Source: Bacteroides sp. (GTDB lineage Bacteria; Bacteroidota; Bacteroidia; Bacteroidales; Bacteroidaceae). From it: DNA of 12,337 bases. Shown here one piece after another: positions 1-5,350 of the stretch (position 1 is its first letter; the number at the start of each line of letters is the position of its first letter). The stretch is from NCBI GenBank assembly GCA_030529405.1, contig JAUMWZ010000013.1, positions 1 through 12,337 on the forward strand, in the 5' to 3' direction. Position numbers and translations under genes: made by a program. Under the pieces are notes generated by a model. It saw nothing but the letters and a program-made list of their open reading frames with translations, ran no database searches and had not been told where the DNA came from.

Positions 1-653
1 AAGGAAAGGTTAAGAGCGTAAGAGATGTGTATTCTCTGCAAAATCCTCAAGAGTTGGACTCGGCAACATTGGCAAAATATTCTTCTAAAGAATATACCTA
101 TGAATATAACGAACAAGGATATTCTATCAGAGAACGTTGCACAGACAGCAAAATGGGGCTACTATATGAAATAAAGTATGAACGAGATGCTAACAACAGA
201 GAGTTGAAAACAGAGATAACTCAAGGTAGCCACGGAATAAAGTCTTATCAAACTTTCGTATACAACGATAAGGGACAGAAAACAAAAATGGAGATTTCTA
301 ACCAAGACAATGAGGTAGTTCGAATAGTACAAATATCATACAACAGAAAAGGGTTTATTTCTAATCTTGTGTGTAAAGATGAAAAAGGAAAAGTAACCAA
401 TGAGTTTACATACGAATATGACAGCAACGGAAAGCTAGTGAAAGAAGTACATAAAAACATCACAACAGAAGCTGTCAGCACAAAAGAATATGGTAAAGAC
501 GGAACAAGAATTGACGGCAAACTTATATGTGATGAATCTAAGGAGGCAGGCAATGTGGATTACGACGAAAAAGGTAATTGGATAGAAAAACGCAATGTTG
601 CAAATGGAGATAAATACAAAGAGAAAATCACTAGAACAATAGAGTATTACTAA
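1..653 (+). CDS. YD/RHS-like repeat protein, 5'-truncated by window edge
   Basis: This is the C-terminal part of a larger protein. The frame is open to the window edge (first whole codon at position 3, reading GKVKSVRD before the GTG at 27), so that GTG is probably an internal valine. What remains is about 217 residues built of degenerate repeats of roughly 20-25 residues. Each has an aromatic-rich strand followed by a turn, for example YEYNEQG, FVYNDKGQ, YEYDSNGK and YDEKGNW. This is the pattern of YD/RHS-like beta-hairpin repeats. The ending (YDEKGNWIEK, then ITRTIEYY) resembles the ends of many secreted Bacteroidales repeat proteins, usually annotated as hypothetical or RHS-repeat proteins. 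Such proteins are normally exported, but the signal peptide would lie outside the window. No catalytic motif is visible and no function can be assigned. A strong hairpin terminator follows the stop codon. Confidence 0.75.
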   Translation, partial: GKVKSVRDVYSLQNPQELDSATLAKYSSKEYTYEYNEQGYSIRERCTDSKMGLLYEIKYERDANNRELKTEITQGSHGIKSYQTFVYNDKGQKTKMEISNQDNEVVRIVQISYNRKGFISNLVCKDEKGKVTNEFTYEYDSNGKLVKEVHKNITTEAVSTKEYGKDGTRIDGKLICDESKEAGNVDYDEKGNWIEKRNVANGDKYKEKITRTIEYY

Positions 654-671
654 CGACAAAAGGCATACAAA

Positions 672-698
672 GGGCGCAAACAAATGCGCCCTTGTTTT
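672..698 (+). terminator. Rho-independent terminator after the YD-repeat gene
   Basis: A perfect 7-bp GC-rich stem, GGGCGCA (672-678) with TGCGCCC (685-691), encloses the loop AACAAA. It is followed by TTGTTTT. It begins 18 bases after the stop codon, so it closes the upstream transcript. Confidence 0.85.
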
Positions 699-718
699 CA
701 TGCTAAAAAAACACTATC

Positions 719-813
719 TGCAAGCTATATATAGCCAACTTGCAAACCGTATATAACTGACTTGTAAACTATATATAGTCTATCTGTAAACCATATATGA
801 TTTGCAAACTCAG
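719..813. repeat. Four-unit 22-bp repeat array 1
   Basis: Units start at 719, 741, 763 and 785. The first three are 22 bp. The fourth is 19 bp and runs into GCAAACTCAG. The shared core is TGCAARCYRTATATA. The third unit contains the 12-bp palindrome ACTATATATAGT. The first and last units are imperfect inverted copies of each other. The array lies between the upstream terminator and the lipoprotein promoter. It is one of five similar arrays in this window, and its function is unknown. Confidence 0.85.
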
Positions 814-899
814 ATAAAATACTCTTTGTCTTATTTAGTGTATATTTACACATAAATAAAGAATGGTATAAACAAAAAAACAGGAAATATCTGATAATA

Positions 900-930
900 T
901 TTGTTTTTATTTTAAAATCAACTATCTTTG
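900..930 (+). promoter_or_regulatory. Bacteroidales-type promoter of the lipoprotein gene
   Basis: TTTG at 900-903 and TATCTTTG at 923-930 are separated by 19 bp. This fits the primary-sigma promoter of Bacteroides (TTTG near -33, TAnnTTTG near -7). Transcription would start around 937, giving a leader of about 34 bases before the ATG at 971. Confidence 0.75.
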
Positions 931-970
931 CCAGCGACAACATTTTTATCAACCTTTAAACACTTTAGCT

Positions 971-1687
971 ATGAAAAAAAACATTCTTTTAAAATTACTT
1001 TTCGCTTTATACACTTTTCTTTTCTTGCCTTCTTGCTCAGAAGAAAATCATATTGAGAGATACGATTACAATAGCAAAAAAGAATTTAGCTTGGTAGAAG
1101 AAAAAACTTATAGATTACTTAAGAATATTTACTCGAACTCTTTTAATGGAGATTACATTGATTTAGAATCATTCGGTAACGTGATTACCAAAGAATGCAA
1201 TCTTACACAAGAAGATTTTTACTCTTTATTAAGCACCTATACGAGAACTATTGATATAGACTCAAATGATTATGGATTACCTTCTGAGGTAAAACCTTTA
1301 TGTGATTTATTAACCAAATATTTGAAAGACAAAGTTCTTTCAAGAGAAGAAGAGACTGATCTATTGTTACAAGCAAAAAAATTGAGTAAAGAAAACGAAG
1401 AGTTATTTTATATTATACTGGGAGCTACTAACTCAAGCATCTTGGCACTAAATAGAATAAATAATGAGATTTCACCTACTAGAGCTGGTTTTTTTGAAAG
1501 AGGGTGGAAGAAAAACTTAGGTATATTCGCTTGTAATATAGCTACTGGGGGAATCGGAAGTGTATATGGAGGAGCTGCTGCTGCAATATCTGTTTCTGCG
1601 TTTGCAACATCTGCGGTAGTTACTGGTGGAGTAAGTGTAGTTGTTGGACTAGCCGTTTCTGGAATACTCGCTACTGTATGTTGTTAG
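971..1687 (+). CDS. Lipoprotein with hydrophobic Gly/Ala-rich C-terminus, unknown function
   Basis: The product is a 238-residue lipoprotein I do not recognise. The N-terminus is a lipoprotein signal peptide: Lys2-Lys3, a hydrophobic stretch over residues 5-19, and the lipobox LPSC with the acylated cysteine at position 22. The mature protein begins C-S-E-E-N. An acidic run just after the cysteine resembles the export signal that sends Bacteroidota lipoproteins to the cell surface, so surface exposure is plausible. Residues 30-165 are charged and soluble-looking, with many Glu and Lys. From about residue 183 the character changes: a long hydrophobic segment rich in Gly, Ala, Ser and Val, containing GG pairs (ATGGIGSVYGG, VVTGGVSVVVG), ends in Cys-Cys. 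It could form a membrane-inserting hairpin of two helices. The start is fixed by the signal peptide and by a good promoter upstream. The last 10 bases overlap the next gene, so the two are probably translationally coupled. Confidence 0.8.
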   Translation: MKKNILLKLLFALYTFLFLPSCSEENHIERYDYNSKKEFSLVEEKTYRLLKNIYSNSFNGDYIDLESFGNVITKECNLTQEDFYSLLSTYTRTIDIDSNDYGLPSEVKPLCDLLTKYLKDKVLSREEETDLLLQAKKLSKENEELFYIILGATNSSILALNRINNEISPTRAGFFERGWKKNLGIFACNIATGGIGSVYGGAAAAISVSAFATSAVVTGGVSVVVGLAVSGILATVCC

Positions 1688-1953
1688 TTATATTGAAAAT
1701 AGTTATTTATAGCTGTGTGCTTTCTACAGGAATATTAGCTTTGTTGTATCTGATAAAACATAAGAACATTTTTTCACTGCACATCAGAGATAAGGGCTAT
1801 ATAGCAATTATGGCAACATATTGCTTAATGCTTTTATTACTCTTTCTTTTTTCGAGTAATGAGTATCTACAAAGGGCGGCGGTAATATCCATACCTATTG
1901 TGCTAATAAATGGATTTATAATATTATATGGTAACATGAATAAGCCACATTAA
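1678..1953 (+). CDS. Small three-helix membrane protein, possible partner of the lipoprotein
   Basis: This 91-residue protein is almost entirely hydrophobic, with three predicted membrane helices at about residues 3-26, 41-60 and 67-86. The loop between helices 1 and 2 is basic (KHKN, HIRDKG) and the short C-terminal tail is basic (NMNKPH). By the positive-inside rule both should face the cytoplasm, with the N-terminus and the SSNEYLQR loop outside. The ATG lies inside the last codons of the lipoprotein gene, a 10-base overlap typical of coupled translation. No family is recognisable. Small polytopic proteins encoded directly after an exported protein with a membrane-active domain are sometimes immunity proteins, but here that is only an inference. 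It could equally be an assembly partner or an orphan membrane protein. Confidence 0.65.
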   Translation: MLLVILKIVIYSCVLSTGILALLYLIKHKNIFSLHIRDKGYIAIMATYCLMLLLLFLFSSNEYLQRAAVISIPIVLINGFIILYGNMNKPH

Positions 1954-2009
1954 GTTATTATCAGTGTCGCAAAAAGATAGATTTGAAAATCAAATATATG
2001 CACATTAAA

Positions 2010-2105
2010 AGTAAACCATATACAGTTTAGAAGTCAGCTATATATAAATTAGAAACAAACTATATACAGTCTATTTGCAAACCATATATTGTTTGCAAAC
2101 TCAGA
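2010..2105. repeat. Four-unit 22-bp repeat array 2
   Basis: Units start at 2010, 2032 and 2054 (22 bp each) and 2076 (19 bp, then GCAAACTCAG). The last unit is part of a 26-bp dyad at 2074-2099: TTTGCAAAC, an 8-bp AT-rich centre, then GTTTGCAAA. The architecture matches array 1. It lies downstream of the small membrane-protein gene and directly before a long hairpin. Confidence 0.85.
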
Positions 2106-2160
2106 AAAAAAACATTCCCCGACAAGGTAGAAGAAATACTTTGTTGGGGAATGTTTTTTT
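2105..2160. terminator. Long hairpin with A and T tracts, probable bidirectional terminator
   Basis: AACATTCCCCGACAA (2111-2125) pairs with TTGTTGGGGAATGTT (2141-2155) through 15 bp with one G-T wobble. The loop is 15 bases. A-rich sequence on the left and seven T on the right extend the stem and supply a U tract. It most likely ends the lipoprotein/membrane-protein transcript. The A run would serve as a U tract on the other strand, but no minus-strand gene is seen that would need it. Confidence 0.7.
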
Positions 2161-2228
2161 CAGCACAAAAGCACAAAGGAGGGCAAAAAAACCGATAAGA
2201 AAAGAAAAACAAAGGCTTTTCATCGGAC

Positions 2229-2248
2229 AAACAGTCTTAAATCTGTTT
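2229..2248. promoter_or_regulatory. Small dyad upstream of the SulP promoter, candidate operator
   Basis: AAACAG (2229-2234) and CTGTTT (2243-2248) form a perfect 6-bp inverted repeat with an 8-bp spacer. It ends about 38 bp before the -7 box of the transporter gene, a position suited to a regulator. Half-sites this short can occur by chance, and no regulator is known. Confidence 0.3.
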
Positions 2249-2286
2249 ATTGCCTGCTTAAAATGACTTTGTATATTGTTTTTACA

Positions 2287-2294
2287 TACCTTTG
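2287..2294 (+). promoter_or_regulatory. Putative -7 box of the SulP transporter gene
   Basis: TACCTTTG fits the Bacteroidales TAnnTTTG -7 motif and lies 46 bases before the start codon. The nearest upstream TTTG (2268-2271) is only 15 bp away, shorter than the usual 19-20, so the -33 element is weak or absent. Confidence 0.55.
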
Positions 2295-2340
2295 CCGAAA
2301 ATTTTGTCTATATTGACAAAACAATAACTATTTCACCAAT

Positions 2341-4026
2341 ATGAATCTTCTGAATTTTCGTCCAAAGTTGCTTGATTCAATTCGCAACTACAACAGAGAT
2401 ATGTTTATGTCCGACCTTATGTCTGGTCTGATTGTTGGTATCGTGGCACTCCCATTGGCTATTGCCTTTGGTATAGCAAGCGGAGTTACGCCCGAAAAAG
2501 GTATTATCACAGCTGTAATTGCAGGTTTTATCATTTCTTTTTTAGGCGGAAGTAAGGTTCAAATCGGTGGGCCAACAGGTGCATTCATAGTAATAGTGTA
2601 TGGCATAATAGAGAAGTATGGCGAAACGGGGCTTATAATATCTACAATAATGGCAGGTATAATGCTCGTGTTGTTAGGCATTTTCAAGCTCGGAACGGTA
2701 ATAAAGTTTATTCCCTACCCCATAATTGTTGGCTTCACAAGCGGTATAGCTGTTACTATATTTACTACTCAAGTGGCAGACTTACTAGGCTTACAGATTG
2801 TGGGAGAAAAGATACCTTCTGACTTTATTGGTAAATGGGAGGTCTATATAAACAATATAACCACAATGGACATAGCTACTGCCTTGGTGGGAATTGTTAG
2901 CGTTATGATTATATTCCTTTCTCCACGACTAACGAAAAAAATACCGGGTTCGCTCATAGCAATAATATTCGTCACGGTGGCTGTATATATTGCAAAGACA
3001 TATTTTGGTATTGACAGCATAGAGACTATTGGAGACAGATTCAGCATAAACTCAGATTTGCCCAAAAGCGACATACCTCCGATGAGTTGGAACGTTATTC
3101 AAGGACTGCTTCCAGCAGCAGTAACAATTGCACTATTAGGTGCTATCGAGTCGTTACTATCTGCCACTGTTGCAGACGGTGCTATTGGCGACAATCACGA
3201 CTCTAACACTGAGTTGATAGCACAAGGTGCTGCAAACATCATCACTCCTATATTTGGAGGTATACCAGCTACTGGTGCCATTGCACGTACTATGACTAAC
3301 ATCAACAACGGTGGTAAAACTCCAATTGCAGGAATGATACATGCCGTGGTACTTCTTCTTATTTTCCTTTTCCTTATGCCTTTGGCGTCGTACATTCCAA
3401 TGGCTTGTTTGGCGGGAGTGCTTGTTGTTGTGTCGTACAACATGAGTGAGTGGAGAATTTTCAAAGCCTTGCTGAAGTCGCCAAAACACGATGTTGCGGT
3501 GCTACTTATCACATTCTTGCTGACTGTTTTGTTCGACCTCACAATAGCAATAGAGATAGGATTGCTCATTGCTTGCGTATTGTTCATAAAGAGAGTGATG
3601 GAGACTACGGAAATATCAATCATCACTGACCAGCTAGACATAAATAAAGACATAGAAGGAAAGACATCAAGCGACAACATAACCATACCAGACGGTGTGG
3701 AAGTATATGAAATAAATGGTCCATACTTCTTCGGTATCGCCACCAAGTTTGAAGAGACTATGAGCAGAGTTGGCAATAGTCCTAAAGTTCGCATAATAAG
3801 AATGCGTAAGATACCATTTATTGACTCTACGGGAATACATAACCTCGAGATGCTATGTAATATGTGCGAAAAGTCTGGCATAAAGATAATCTTGTCGGGA
3901 GTTCATAACAAAGTGGAACACGAAATGACTCACTCTGAGGTGTATGATATAGTGGGCAAAGAATACGTTTGCCATAACATTAACGAAGCAATATCTAAGG
4001 CAGAGCAGTATATTGCAACTCACTAG
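2341..4026 (+). CDS. SulP/SLC26-family anion transporter with C-terminal STAS domain
   Basis: This is a 561-residue inner-membrane transporter of the SulP/SLC26 family, at the usual bacterial length. Residues 24-430 form the transmembrane core. It begins with the characteristic SDLMSGLIVGIVALPLAIAF segment and includes the GGPTGAF motif, the LGAIESLLSATVADG segment near residue 265 and FGGIPATGAIART near residue 310. Residues about 445-555 form a cytoplasmic STAS domain with the I-D-S-T-G loop (Asp495-Gly498). The core resembles E. coli DauA (YchM), a 559-residue SulP protein that carries C4-dicarboxylates. Other members carry sulfate or bicarbonate (BicA), so the substrate cannot be fixed from sequence alone, and no sulfate-assimilation or carbonic anhydrase gene is adjacent to help. 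The start is the ATG at 2341, which begins a typical short cytoplasmic N-terminus. The gene appears to stand alone, between a hairpin upstream and two hairpins downstream. Confidence 0.93.
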   Translation: MNLLNFRPKLLDSIRNYNRDMFMSDLMSGLIVGIVALPLAIAFGIASGVTPEKGIITAVIAGFIISFLGGSKVQIGGPTGAFIVIVYGIIEKYGETGLIISTIMAGIMLVLLGIFKLGTVIKFIPYPIIVGFTSGIAVTIFTTQVADLLGLQIVGEKIPSDFIGKWEVYINNITTMDIATALVGIVSVMIIFLSPRLTKKIPGSLIAIIFVTVAVYIAKTYFGIDSIETIGDRFSINSDLPKSDIPPMSWNVIQGLLPAAVTIALLGAIESLLSATVADGAIGDNHDSNTELIAQGAANIITPIFGGIPATGAIARTMTNINNGGKTPIAGMIHAVVLLLIFLFLMPLASYIPMACLAGVLVVVSYNMSEWRIFKALLKSPKHDVAVLLITFLLTVLFDLTIAIEIGLLIACVLFIKRVMETTEISIITDQLDINKDIEGKTSSDNITIPDGVEVYEINGPYFFGIATKFEETMSRVGNSPKVRIIRMRKIPFIDSTGIHNLEMLCNMCEKSGIKIILSGVHNKVEHEMTHSEVYDIVGKEYVCHNINEAISKAEQYIATH

Positions 4027-4035
4027 AATAATAAC

Positions 4036-4069
4036 AAACAATGTTGATAACTAAGTGTCAATATTGTTT
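4036..4069 (+). terminator. AT-rich hairpin just after the SulP gene
   Basis: AAACAATGTTGA (4036-4047) pairs with TCAATATTGTTT (4058-4069) through 12 bp with one G-T wobble and a 10-base loop. It begins 10 bases after the stop codon. It lacks a clean T tract, so it may act as a 3' stabilising hairpin or a weak terminator. Confidence 0.45.
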
Positions 4070-4079
4070 ATAACACAAT

Positions 4080-4118
4080 AATCATCTGTTAGTAACCAAC
4101 GTGTGCTGACAGATGATT
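4080..4118 (+). terminator. Second hairpin after the SulP gene
   Basis: AATCATCTGTTAG (4080-4092) pairs with CTGACAGATGATT (4106-4118) through 13 bp with one G-T wobble and a 13-base loop. It is followed by TTAGTATATA, a poor U tract. Together with the preceding hairpin it probably marks the 3' end of the transporter transcript. Confidence 0.55.
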
Positions 4119-4173
4119 TTAGTATATAACACACTGAAAACAAGTCATTATATCATACCTGTGAAGAGGGCTT

Positions 4174-4223
4174 AATGTTGCTAACAACATTGTTGATTTC
4201 TTGTTTATATGTTGTTGATTTCT
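4174..4223. repeat. Short hairpin and direct repeat in the sulP-dps gap
   Basis: AATGTTG (4174-4180) and CAACATT (4185-4191) form a 7-bp hairpin with a 4-base loop. The sequence TGTTGATTTCT occurs at 4191-4201 and again at 4213-4223, again 22 bp apart. GGGC at 4168 and GCCC at 4224 could close the whole region. Its meaning is unknown and it may be an old repeat remnant. Confidence 0.35.
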
Positions 4224-4269
4224 GCCCTTAAATGTGAACACACAGTAAACTATTCATAATTAACCAAAA

Positions 4270-4354
4270 AACAAACTATATACAGTCTACTTTTAATTTA
4301 TATATACTTGAGTTTTCAAATATATTTACTTAACTTGCAAGCTGTATAGAGTTT
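4270..4354. repeat. Four-unit 22-bp repeat array 3
   Basis: Units start at 4270, 4292 and 4314 (22 bp each) and 4336 (19 bp). The ends are near-perfect inverted repeats: CAAACTATATACAG (4272-4285) against CTGTATAGAGTTTG (4342-4355), with one mismatch in 14. The middle units are more degenerate than in the other arrays. It lies about 79 bp upstream of the OxyR-like site of dps. Confidence 0.8.
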
Positions 4355-4432
4355 GAAAACGGATATATGCACACATACCGAAACGACAGAATAAGTATCT
4401 GGCACTCTTATAAATATATTTCAAGGGCGATT

Positions 4433-4468
4433 ATAGACAACATCTATACCAATATAGACCACTTCTGT
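4433..4468. promoter_or_regulatory. OxyR-like operator of dps
   Basis: The four quarter-sites read ATAG (4433-4436), 7 bases, CTAT (4444-4447), 6 bases, ATAG (4454-4457), 7 bases, CTGT (4465-4468). The established OxyR site is ATAG-N7-CTAT-N7-ATAG-N7-CTAT, so 15 of 16 key bases match and one spacer is a base short. It abuts the -33 element of the dps promoter, which suits an activator. Regulation of dps by OxyR is known in Bacteroides and Porphyromonas. The assignment here rests on motif and position only. Confidence 0.65.
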
Positions 4469-4498
4469 TGCAAATGCTTGTTTTAGCATATATCTTTG
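4468..4498 (+). promoter_or_regulatory. dps promoter
   Basis: TTG at 4468-4470 and TATCTTTG at 4491-4498 are separated by 20 bp, matching the Bacteroidales -33/-7 pattern. The expected start of transcription near 4505 leaves a leader of about 43 bases. An AAAGGA at 4534-4539 could act as a ribosome binding site, 8 bases before the ATG. Confidence 0.7.
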
Positions 4499-4547
4499 CA
4501 TCAACAAAAAGAAATAAATAATATAAACATTATAAAGGAATAGAATT

Positions 4548-5024
4548 ATGAACACACTACAATTTACAAAACTAAACGAGAAAGAAGTAAAAAACGTTGT
4601 ATCAGCACTAGAACAATTATTGGCTGACTTCCAAGTATACTACACAAACCTAAGAGGATATCACTGGAACGTTAAAGGCAAAGACTTCTTCGTTCTTCAT
4701 AGCCAACTAGAAAAAATGTATGATGACATCGCAGAAAAAGTAGACGAAATAGCAGAAAGAATACTTATGTTGGGCGGAACTCCAACAGCAAAATTCAGCG
4801 ACTACTTAAAGGTTACTAAGCTAAAAGAAGAAGGAGTTGTTAGCTGCGGAGATAAGATTCTTGAAAACATATTAAACACTACAAGCTATTTCATTGAATG
4901 CGAAAGAAACATTCTTTCATTGGCGTCTGAAGCAGGAGATGAAGTTACAGTAGCAATAATGGGAGACTACTTGAAGGAACAAGAAAAACTTGTTTGGATG
5001 CTAGTAGCACAAGCAAGCAAATAA
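4548..5024 (+). CDS. dps: Dps-family ferritin-like DNA-protection protein
   Basis: Dps forms a spherical dodecamer that oxidises Fe2+ using hydrogen peroxide and stores the iron, protecting DNA from Fenton damage. This 158-residue protein has normal family length. The inter-subunit ferroxidase residues are in place: His39 and Trp40 in RGYHWNVKG, His51 in FFVLHSQLE, and Asp66 and Glu70 in KVDEIAERI, followed by LGG. Glu55 stands where E. coli Dps has Asp67, a common and conservative variation. The N-terminus is short and not strongly basic, so direct DNA binding by an N-terminal tail, as in E. coli, is uncertain. The gene stands alone with its own promoter, an OxyR-like site upstream and a strong terminator downstream, which fits peroxide-induced expression. 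Confidence 0.95.
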   Translation: MNTLQFTKLNEKEVKNVVSALEQLLADFQVYYTNLRGYHWNVKGKDFFVLHSQLEKMYDDIAEKVDEIAERILMLGGTPTAKFSDYLKVTKLKEEGVVSCGDKILENILNTTSYFIECERNILSLASEAGDEVTVAIMGDYLKEQEKLVWMLVAQASK

Positions 5025-5096
5025 TTAAAAACAAGAAAGCGAATTATAAAAAGCAAGAAAGCAAGTAATTCGAAAATAGATAGTACATAGTTTTTC

Positions 5097-5145
5097 AAGC
5101 CTGCAAAAAGAGATAAAAACTCTTTTTTGCAGGCTTTTTATTTTG
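5097..5145 (+). terminator. Strong Rho-independent terminator of dps
   Basis: AGCCTGCAAAAAGAG (5098-5112) pairs with CTCTTTTTTGCAGGCT (5120-5135) through about 15 bp with one extra T. The loop is ATAAAAA. The run TTTTTATTTTG follows. Confidence 0.9.
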
Positions 5146-5350
5146 TTTGATTAACAAAAACACTTCATTTTTTCACTCTTAATATACAGAATATAAAGGC
5201 TATACAGTCAAAACTGTTATACAGCAGTGTTTACAAACACGTATGAAATAATTGTATCTGAATTTGTTACTAAATAATTTTAGGGCAAAACAACTGGCAG
5301 ACGTAATATGTTATGACTGTTTTTGTAAACCCTTAAATAATAATCTTACT
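5146..5350. other. Leader region of the EF-G paralogue with two inverted repeats
   Basis: No clear TAnnTTTG promoter is visible here. TATACAGT (5201-5208) faces ACTGTTATA (5213-5221), giving a perfect 5-bp core (ACAGT/ACTGT) around CAAA. A few bases on, GTGTTT (5227-5232) and AAACAC (5235-5240) form a perfect 6-bp inverted repeat around AC. TATACAG occurs at 5183, 5201 and 5218. This resembles the core of the 22-bp arrays but at 17-18 bp spacing, so I do not count it as a sixth array. One of these dyads may be an operator. In B. thetaiotaomicron the EF-G2 gene is activated by the carbon-starvation regulator Cur, but I cannot say that a Cur site is present here. Confidence 0.35.

Noticed and set aside
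719..813. CRISPR interpretation of the 22-bp arrays
   Set aside because: Units are contiguous with no spacers, degenerate and only four per array, and there are no cas genes.
725..952. Minus-strand ORF of 75 codons over array 1
   Set aside because: It is created by the AT-rich array and promoter region. A similar chance ORF appears over array 4 (7928-8170), giving related peptides only because the DNA repeats are related.
2075..2266. 63-codon + strand ORF starting in array 2
   Set aside because: It runs through the repeat and both arms of the long hairpin. The peptide is basic low-complexity sequence with no ribosome binding site or recognisable family.
3823..3834. DSTG motif as an anti-sigma factor antagonist
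   Set aside because: The motif lies in the STAS domain fused to the SulP core, as is normal for this transporter family; no sigma-regulatory partner is nearby.
3195..3881. 228-codon minus-strand ORF opposite the SulP gene
   Set aside because: It is the shadow of a strongly conserved transporter frame, with no domain of its own.
5252..5350. TTG-initiated 33-residue N-terminal extension of the EF-G paralogue
   Set aside because: The extension matches no EF-G N-terminus, while the ATG at 5351 gives the standard start and length of the family.
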